Shown: in pieces, positions 7,048 to 11,994 of the stretch
Layout of the letters: every line of letters starts with the position of its first letter
How positions within the stretch are numbered: the stretch's first letter is position 1
Assembly: GCA_027451305.1 (NCBI GenBank)
Contig: DAIDJQ010000024.1
Span: 1-11,994, forward strand
Source: Cellulomonas sp.
GTDB lineage: Bacteria > Actinomycetota > Actinomycetes > Actinomycetales > Cellulomonadaceae
Length of the DNA: 11,994 bases
Direction: 5' to 3'
Notes under the pieces: model-generated
Seen by the model: the letters and a program-made list of their open reading frames with translations, nothing else
The model's database searches: none
Told to the model about the DNA's origin: nothing
Translations under genes and position numbers: made by a program

Positions 7048-8454
7048 ATGGCCGATCAGCAAACCGCGACCGCCACCATCGCCGTCGCCTCGGAGAAGAA
7101 GCTGTCCTTCGGTACCAAGCTGGCCTACGGCCTCGGCGACTTCGCCAGCCAGCTCATGTGGACGCTCGCGTCCAGCTACCTCGTCCTGTTCTACACGGAC
7201 AACGTGGGCCTGGCGGCGGGCGCCGTCGGCGTCCTCATGCTCGTCGCACGGGTCGCCGACGCGTTGTTCGACCCGATGCTGGGCGCCTACGCCGAGCGCC
7301 ATCAGACCCGGTACGGGCGGTTCCGCCCGTGGCTGCTGCGCGGTGCTCCGATCCTCGCCGTCACCGTGGTCCTCACGTTCATGACCGTGCCCGGCGGGCA
7401 CACCGTCAAGTTCATCTGGGCCGGCGTGACCTACCTGCTCATGGGCTTCATGTACTCCGCGGTGAACCTGCCCTACGGCGCCCTGTCGACCGTGATGACG
7501 CGCGACCCCCAGGAGCGCGTCTCACTCAACTCGTTCCGCATGATCGGCACCAACCTCGGCGCCGTCGCGCTGTCCGCGTTCACGATGCCGCTGATCCTGC
7601 GGTTCAGCGGGGTCGGTGACGGTCACACCACCAACGTCAAGGGCTTCACGATCACGGCCGCGATCATGGCGATCGTCGCCGTCCCGATGTTCTGGACCGT
7701 CTTCGCCAGGTGCAAGGAGGTCATCCAGCCGGACGTGTCGACGACGAAGGTGCCGCTGCGCACCACCCTGCGCGTGGTGCTCGGCAACAAGCCGCTGATG
7801 CTGGTGGCCGCGACCCTGTTCTTCGTGCTGACCGCCCTCTTCGGGCGCCTCGCGGTGGCCGTCTACTACTACATCTACCTGATGCACCGGTTCGACCTGA
7901 TCGCCTACCTGATGATGCTGCCCTCGGTGGCCGGCGCGATCGGCATCGCACTGTTCGCCCGGATGGCCAAGCGCATCGGCAAGAAGAACACCGTCGTCAT
8001 CTCCATGGTCGTCACCGCGGTGCCGACGCTGATCCTCTACTTCGTCTCGCCGTCCAACGTGCCGATGGTCGTCCTGCTCACGGGCCTGTACGGGCTGGGC
8101 AACTTCGCGGCGCCGGTCATCATGTCGATGGTCCCCGACTCGATCGACTACGCCGAGGACAGGACCGGCGTCCGCAGCGACGGCACCGCGTACGCGGCCG
8201 TCAGCCTCGCCACGAAGATCGCCTCCGCCGTCGGGGCCGCGCTGGGTGCCGTGCTGCTGGGCGCCTACGGCTACGTCGCCAACGCCCACGAGCAGACCGC
8301 GGCCGCCGCGAACGGCATCAACTTCACGGTCAACGTCGTCCCCGCAGTCCTGGCGCTGATCGCCATCGTCCCGGTGCTGCTCTACCCGCTCAGCGAGGCG
8401 AAGTTCGAGCTGGTCCGGGCACGGCTCGAGGCCAAGCGCACAGAGCTCGGCTGA
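7048..8454 (+). CDS. GPH-family (MelB-like) MFS glycoside:cation symporter
   Basis: 468 residues from ATG at 7048; an AGAAGAG purine stretch lies about 10 nt upstream. A GTG at 7021 lacks a ribosome site. It is a hydrophobic protein with about 12 membrane spans. Family marks are G-L-G-D-F (28-32), Y-T-D-N-V-G (49-54), R-V-A-D-A-L-F-D-P (68-76), R-Y-G-R-F-R-P-W (88-95), and near residues 363-380 the loop P-D-S-I-D-Y-A-E-D-R-T-G followed by R-S-D-G. GPH transporters bring galactosides, glucuronides, xylosides or other glycosides into the cell with Na+ or H+. The acidic pair in the second helix corresponds to cation-site residues in MelB. Placed among glycoside oxidising and cleaving enzymes, it is the likely importer of the intact glycoside. 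Substrate specificity cannot be read from the sequence. Confidence 0.88.
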   Translation: MADQQTATATIAVASEKKLSFGTKLAYGLGDFASQLMWTLASSYLVLFYTDNVGLAAGAVGVLMLVARVADALFDPMLGAYAERHQTRYGRFRPWLLRGAPILAVTVVLTFMTVPGGHTVKFIWAGVTYLLMGFMYSAVNLPYGALSTVMTRDPQERVSLNSFRMIGTNLGAVALSAFTMPLILRFSGVGDGHTTNVKGFTITAAIMAIVAVPMFWTVFARCKEVIQPDVSTTKVPLRTTLRVVLGNKPLMLVAATLFFVLTALFGRLAVAVYYYIYLMHRFDLIAYLMMLPSVAGAIGIALFARMAKRIGKKNTVVISMVVTAVPTLILYFVSPSNVPMVVLLTGLYGLGNFAAPVIMSMVPDSIDYAEDRTGVRSDGTAYAAVSLATKIASAVGAALGAVLLGAYGYVANAHEQTAAAANGINFTVNVVPAVLALIAIVPVLLYPLSEAKFELVRARLEAKRTELG

Positions 8455-8460
8455 TCCGCG

Positions 8461-8495
8461 AGGTGGTGGGCCGACGACCCGCCGGCCCACCACCT
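8461..8495 (+). terminator. Hairpin terminator after the transporter
   Basis: A 13-bp perfect stem, 8461-8473 with 8483-8495 (AGGTGGTGGGCCG pairing with its complement), encloses a 9-nt loop and starts 6 bp after the transporter stop codon. A short TT follows. It is likely a terminator isolating the transporter from the downstream regulator. Confidence 0.7.
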
Positions 8496-8537
8496 TGCTG
8501 CCCGATCGACCACCCTGACCCCGAGAGACGCGTGACG

Positions 8538-9725
8538 ATGGACACCCACCAGCCGGGCAGTGCCGGGCAGATCCTGGAGATCTTGCGCGACGGCCAGCCC
8601 CGCACCAAGCGCGACCTGTCCCTCATGACCGGTCAGGCGCGTACCACCGTGTCCCAACGCCTCACCGTGCTCGCGGAGGCCGGCCTGGTCCGCGAGGCCG
8701 ACGAGGCCGCAGCCACGGGCGGCCGGCCCTCGGCCGCGTTCGCCTTCGACGGCGACGACCGGATCGCGCTCGGCATCGACCTGGGAGCCAACCACGCCAC
8801 CTACGGGGCGACGAACCTGCGCGGAGAGGTCCTGGCCCACGCGACCGACCCGATCTCGATCGGCGAAGGACCGGCCGCCGTGATGGGCCTGGTCCTCGAT
8901 CGCCTCGACCAGCTCTGCGGCGGGCCCGACCTCCGCGACCGGCGTGTCCTGGCTCTCGGCATCGGGCTGCCAGGGCCTGTCGACCACGAGTCCGGGCGCC
9001 CGACGAGCCCGCCGATCATGCCCGGATGGGACGGGTACGACGTGCGTCGTGTGCTGTCCGAGCGCTACGGCTGCCCCGCGTTCGTCGACAACGACGCCAA
9101 CGTCCTGGCCATCGGTGAGCGCGCCGTCGCCTGGCCCGACGTCGAGGACCTCGTCTTCGTCAAGGTCGCGACCGGCATCGGCGCGGGCATCATCAGCGGG
9201 GGGCACCTGTTGCACGGGGCGGAAGGAGCCGCCGGCGACCTCGGGCACGTCTTCTCCGCCGCAGCCGGCGGCCGTGACTGCCGGTGCGGCAACCGGGGCT
9301 GCCTCGAGTCCCTCGCCGGCGGGATGAGCATCGCAGCCACTCTCACCGAACGAGGCGTGCCGGCGAGCTCCCCACGGGACATCGTCGACCTGGTCCGGGC
9401 CGGGAACCTCGAGAGCGTCCAGGCGCTGCGTCAGGCCGGGCGGGCGCTCGGCGACGTGCTCGCCGCGTGCACCGCCCTGTTCAACCCCCGCGTGATCGTC
9501 ATCGGCGGGGAGATCGTCGAGGCCGGTGAACCGCTGCTCGCCGGCGTCCGTGAGTCCGTGTACTCGCGAGCGCTGCCCCTGGCCAGCCGCAACCTGAGGG
9601 TCACCGTCGCCGAGTCCGGCGCCCTCGGGGGGCTCATCGGTGCCGCGCACCTGGCGATCGACGGCGCCTTCTCGCCACGGTTCCTCGACACGACCTTGGC
9701 AAGAGAGCCGGCGGTAGTCGGCTGA
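8538..9725 (+). CDS. ROK-family transcriptional regulator (second copy)
   Basis: 395 residues from ATG at 8538. A GTG two codons upstream (8532) sits better after GAGAG and may be the real start. Residues about 9-52 form a winged helix-turn-helix with R-T-T-V-S-Q-R as recognition helix. The ROK domain keeps D-L-G-A-N (81-85, degenerate against DxGGT), the complete V-D-N-D-A-N (182-187), G-D-L-G-H (232-236) and the zinc ligands H236, C247, C249 and C254. It probably binds a sugar as inducer and represses neighbouring genes. It lies directly upstream of the CGD beta-alpha pair in the same direction, 70 bp away, so it may regulate that pair and possibly itself. Unlike the repressor at 4398-5669, its sugar-contacting Asp is intact, suggesting the two respond to different ligands. 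Confidence 0.85.
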   Translation: MDTHQPGSAGQILEILRDGQPRTKRDLSLMTGQARTTVSQRLTVLAEAGLVREADEAAATGGRPSAAFAFDGDDRIALGIDLGANHATYGATNLRGEVLAHATDPISIGEGPAAVMGLVLDRLDQLCGGPDLRDRRVLALGIGLPGPVDHESGRPTSPPIMPGWDGYDVRRVLSERYGCPAFVDNDANVLAIGERAVAWPDVEDLVFVKVATGIGAGIISGGHLLHGAEGAAGDLGHVFSAAAGGRDCRCGNRGCLESLAGGMSIAATLTERGVPASSPRDIVDLVRAGNLESVQALRQAGRALGDVLAACTALFNPRVIVIGGEIVEAGEPLLAGVRESVYSRALPLASRNLRVTVAESGALGGLIGAAHLAIDGAFSPRFLDTTLAREPAVVG

Positions 9726-9746
9726 CGTTCGCCGGACCCTCGTCCA

Positions 9747-9761
9747 GCTGCGGCCCGCAGC
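9747..9761. promoter_or_regulatory. 15-bp palindrome upstream of the second CGD pair
   Basis: GCTGCGG (9747-9753) and CCGCAGC (9755-9761) are perfect 7-bp arms around one base, in the 70-bp gap between the regulator stop and the CGD beta start. It could be an operator for the adjacent ROK regulator, or a short hairpin of 6 bp with a 3-nt loop. No clear promoter hexamers were seen around it. Confidence 0.35.
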
Positions 9762-9795
9762 CGTCACGAACCACCCACGAAGAGGAGAAGCCACA

Positions 9796-10233
9796 GTGCC
9801 CACGCTGTTCATGAAGCTCCCGCACGAGGACAAGGTGCTGCGCACCGACGCCCTGCGCGAGCTCACGCTGAACGAGGAGGTCATCGGGTTCACGCTCGAC
9901 GTCGGCCTCAACTACTACCGCGGCCTGCCCCTCTCGGCGGTCGAGAAGCTCGAGATCAGCGTCGACGGCGAGCCGGTGCCGGCGCACCTGATGCTGGTCG
10001 AGCTGAACGAGAAGCTGTTCATGCCCGAGCAGCTGGCGCTCGCCTGGACCGAGTTCTGGGGCATCAAGCGGGACCTGCACGTGAAGGTGTTCAACGGCGG
10101 CCTGGCCGACGGCGAGCACGAGGTGGCCGTCCGGCTCGACCTGCGCAACGTGTACATGCAGTTCGGCCCGGGCGCCTACGGCATGGTCGACGGCTCCGCC
10201 ACCCGCACCCTGACGCTCCGGAAGGAGGCCTGA
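9796..10233 (+). CDS. C-glycoside deglycosidase beta subunit-like protein (DUF6379/CGDB family), copy 2
   Basis: 145 residues from GTG at 9796, with GAGGAG (9782-9787) 8 nt upstream; an internal ATG at 9811 is less well placed. Key residues are N-Y-Y-R-G-L (39-44), V-D-G (56-58), G-G-L-x-x-G-x-H-E-V-A-V (101-112), L-R-N-V-Y-M (116-121) and a final T-R-T-L-T-L strand, matching the fragment at the left edge. The length is normal for this beta-sandwich family. The known partner function is to form the alpha/beta heteromer that cleaves 3-oxo-C-glycosides. The alpha subunit gene begins one base after its stop codon, and that gene's ribosome site lies inside this coding end, so translation is coupled. 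The family assignment is strong. Whether this pair acts on C- or O-glycosides is not shown. Confidence 0.87.
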   Translation: MPTLFMKLPHEDKVLRTDALRELTLNEEVIGFTLDVGLNYYRGLPLSAVEKLEISVDGEPVPAHLMLVELNEKLFMPEQLALAWTEFWGIKRDLHVKVFNGGLADGEHEVAVRLDLRNVYMQFGPGAYGMVDGSATRTLTLRKEA

Positions 10234-10234
10234 G

Positions 10235-11221
10235 ATGAAGATCGGCGGCATCGAGCAGGCCGTGTCGCTCTACGGGTTCGAGCAGCGTCTCGTCGACCTG
10301 CCGGAGTACGGCACCGAGGACATGTTCACCGAGCTCGTCGAGCTGGGCGTGCGCAAGTACGAGCTGATCGGGTCGATGACCTTCGACCAGTACCCGCGGC
10401 CCAAGGCGGCGGAGATCGCCGAGGTGCTGCGCCTCAACGAGAAGTACGGCGTGACGCCGAACAGCTACGGCGGCTACCTGGACAAGGGCAAGATCACCGG
10501 CCACGACGCGACGGACGCCGACATCATGCTCGACGTCACCGCGGACCTGATGACCGCGCGGGACCTCGGTGCGCCGTACCTGCGGGCCGGCGACATCCCC
10601 CTGCACCTGCTCGGCCCGGCGGCGGACATGGCCGCCCGGTACGACGTGCGGATCGGCATCGAGATCCACGCACCCTCGCGGCCCAGCGACGAGCGGATCC
10701 AGAAGATGCTCGCCACGATGGACGAGATCGACAGCCCGTACCTGGGGATGGTCCCCGACTTCGGGTGCTTCATCGAGCGTCCGGCCCAGCCCGCCCTCGA
10801 CCGGCACACCGCCAACGGCGCGCGCCCCGAGCTTCTGGACTACGTGATCGCGCACCGGCACGACGGCCTCGACGAGGCCGGCATGCAGGCGACGATCGCC
10901 GGGATGGGCGGCGGCGAGGCGGAGAAGCTCGCGATCAGCGAGTTCTTCGGCTTCCTGTCGTTCGGCCCTGCCGACATCGAGGGCTTCCGCACGTTGCTGC
11001 ACCGTGCGCAGTACTTCCACTCGAAGTTCTACCACGTGACCTCCGACCTCCAGGACCCGCAGATCCCGGTGGGCAAGCTGCTCACGGCGATCGTCGAGTC
11101 CGGGTTCGAGGGTGTGCTGCTCTCGGAGTACGAGGGCCACGCGTTCCACCTGGACGACGCCCACGAGCAGCTCGAGCGGCACCTGCGCCTCGAGCAGAAG
11201 ATCCTCACCGGTCTCGTCTGA
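10235..11221 (+). CDS. C-glycoside deglycosidase alpha subunit-like TIM-barrel protein, copy 2
   Basis: 328 residues from ATG at 10235; AGGAGG (10223-10228) is 6 nt upstream. It is a xylose-isomerase-like (AP endonuclease 2) barrel. Candidate metal ligands are E143 (G-I-E-I-H-A-P), D175 (V-P-D-F-G-C-F), H267 (F-Y-H-V) and E298 (S-E-Y-E-G-H). H145, two residues after the first Glu, could be the general base, as proposed for this enzyme class. Conserved-looking segments include Y-E-L-I-G (42-46), G-K-I-T-G-H (85-90) and L-R-A-G-D-I-P (116-122). DgpC-type alpha subunits of this shape work with a beta subunit, here encoded immediately upstream, to cleave the C-C bond of 3-oxo-glucosides in the cytoplasm. 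It differs widely from the first copy at 442-1452, suggesting another substrate or a different aglycone position. Confidence 0.83.
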   Translation: MKIGGIEQAVSLYGFEQRLVDLPEYGTEDMFTELVELGVRKYELIGSMTFDQYPRPKAAEIAEVLRLNEKYGVTPNSYGGYLDKGKITGHDATDADIMLDVTADLMTARDLGAPYLRAGDIPLHLLGPAADMAARYDVRIGIEIHAPSRPSDERIQKMLATMDEIDSPYLGMVPDFGCFIERPAQPALDRHTANGARPELLDYVIAHRHDGLDEAGMQATIAGMGGGEAEKLAISEFFGFLSFGPADIEGFRTLLHRAQYFHSKFYHVTSDLQDPQIPVGKLLTAIVESGFEGVLLSEYEGHAFHLDDAHEQLERHLRLEQKILTGLV

Positions 11222-11225
11222 CCGG

Positions 11226-11276
11226 CGCCCGCGTCACGGAACGGCGGCATCGCGCCGACCGGCCGTGACGCGGGCG
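11226..11276 (+). terminator. Nested hairpin terminator after the second CGD pair
   Basis: A perfect 14-bp outer stem (11226-11239 with 11263-11276) starts 5 bp after the alpha stop codon. Its 23-nt loop holds a second stem, CGGCG (11242-11246) with CGCCG (11253-11257). No T-run follows. It is a likely terminator separating the CGD pair from the exporter. The rest of the gap (11277-11440) shows no gene or recognisable promoter. Confidence 0.7.
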
Positions 11277-11440
11277 GAACCAACGGCGAGGCGCCCGTGC
11301 GCCCGCCCACCACCCGGTGGCACGCCGGGTGCATCGACGTCGTGGCCGGGTCGCACCCGGAGCTGGTCGGGCTAGTCGTAGCCGATCGAGGGCTGGAACC
11401 CCTCGTGACGTGAACGCACGATCTCGTCCGGAGGACCGCC

Positions 11441-11994
11441 ATGCCCCCACGTCGACCGACCACGTCCCACCGGTGGTGGACGCTCGCCGCCGTCTCCCTC
11501 ACCCAGCTGCTCCTGGTGCTGGACGGCACCATCGTCAACGTCGCCCTCCCACGGGCCCAGGCCGAGCTCCACCTGAGCGACGCCGGTCGGCAGTGGGTCG
11601 TCACCGGCTACGCCCTCGCGTTCGGCTCGTTCCTGCTGCTCGGCGGCCGCGTCGCCGACTTCTGGGGCCGCAAGCGCACCTACCTGCTGGGGCTGGCGGT
11701 CTTCGGCCTGGCCTCGGTGTCGGGGGGGCTCGCCGGCACCGGTGCCGTGCTGGTGGCGGCGCGCGCCGTGCAGGGGATCGCCGCCGCCTTCCTCGCTCCG
11801 GCCGCGCTGGCGTTCGTCACGCTCGCCTTCCCCGGCGGACCCGAGCGCAACCGCGCGTTCGCGATCTTCGGCTCGCTCGCCGGGGTGGGCTCGGCGGCCG
11901 GCATGGTGCTGGGCGGGGTTCTCACCGAGCGCGTTTCCTGGCGCTGGTGCCTGCTGGTCAACGTGCCGGTCGTCGTTCTCGGCCTGGTCGCCGG
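11441..11994 (+). CDS. DHA2-type MFS drug/metabolite exporter, N-terminal part (3' end cut by window edge)
   Basis: 184 residues are visible from ATG at 11441, with GGAGG at 11430-11434, 6 nt upstream. The first span carries L-V-L-D-G-T-I-V-N-V-A-L-P (25-37), typical of the DHA2 (EmrB/QacA-like, 14-span) family. Motif A is G-G-R-V-A-D-F-W-G-R-K-R (68-79), and motif C G-S-A-A-G-M-V-L-G-G-V (150-160) marks proton antiporters. Such pumps expel hydrophobic aromatic compounds and antibiotics. Beside a glycoside-cleaving locus it might export toxic aglycone, but the terminator and 220-bp gap upstream mean it could be an unrelated neighbour. Five to six membrane spans are included before the window ends. 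Confidence 0.85.
   Translation, partial: MPPRRPTTSHRWWTLAAVSLTQLLLVLDGTIVNVALPRAQAELHLSDAGRQWVVTGYALAFGSFLLLGGRVADFWGRKRTYLLGLAVFGLASVSGGLAGTGAVLVAARAVQGIAAAFLAPAALAFVTLAFPGGPERNRAFAIFGSLAGVGSAAGMVLGGVLTERVSWRWCLLVNVPVVVLGLVA

Noticed and set aside
8382..9911. Minus-strand open frame of 509 codons across the second ROK regulator
   Set aside because: It overlaps a regulator with intact HTH and ROK motifs and runs through the next intergenic region into the CGD beta gene. It has no plausible start site or domain.
11372..11404. Minus-strand sequence ending G-F-Q-P-S-I-G-Y-D-stop, possibly the remnant of an older gene's C-terminus
   Set aside because: The upstream frame runs antisense into the exporter gene with no coding character, so a pseudogene remnant cannot be supported.
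11298..11414. Small plus-strand frame (about 38 codons) in the gap before the exporter
   Set aside because: It has no ribosome binding site and no recognisable motif. It is likely chance in GC-rich DNA.

Overview
The window comes from a very GC-rich genome with strong codon bias, AGGAGG-type ribosome binding sites, some GTG starts and TAnnnT-type -10 boxes. This fits an actinobacterium, perhaps a Micrococcales-like soil or plant-associated genus; the genus itself cannot be read from the sequence. No RNA gene, insertion sequence, CRISPR array or phage gene was seen. The window is one coherent sugar/glycoside catabolic locus organised around a divergent regulatory region at about 5670-5798.

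Left arm (minus strand, read from right to left): a ROK-family repressor (5669-4398), a ROK sugar kinase (4280-3303), an FAD-dependent GMC oxidoreductase of the glucoside 3-dehydrogenase type (3285-1585), a TIM-barrel sugar isomerase/epimerase-like protein (1452-442), and a small beta-sandwich protein that runs off the left edge (417-1). The last two look like the alpha and beta subunits of a C-glycoside deglycosidase (CGD).

Right arm (plus strand): an NAD(P)-dependent Gfo/Idh/MocA oxidoreductase resembling DgpA (5799-6914), a GPH-type MFS sugar:cation symporter (7048-8454), a second ROK transcriptional regulator (8538-9725), a second CGD beta subunit (9796-10233) followed after one base by a second CGD alpha subunit (10235-11221), and the start of a DHA2-type MFS exporter (11441 to the right edge). 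GC-rich hairpins separate several of these genes.

Inferred pathway: the GPH symporter imports a glycoside. Its glucosyl group is oxidised at C3 by the FAD (GMC) and/or NAD (Gfo/Idh/MocA) enzyme. A CGD alpha/beta complex then cleaves the glycosidic (C-C) bond of the 3-oxo-glycoside. The released sugar is reduced and phosphorylated by the ROK kinase, and the DHA2 pump might export the aglycone. The most notable feature is that two unrelated-looking CGD modules, with opposite gene order (alpha-beta and beta-alpha), bracket a cluster holding both kinds of oxidising enzyme. The GMC enzyme also appears to lack the conserved second active-site Asn. The substrate (a flavonoid, xanthone or anthraquinone C-glycoside, or an O-glycoside processed by the same 3-oxo chemistry) cannot be determined from sequence.
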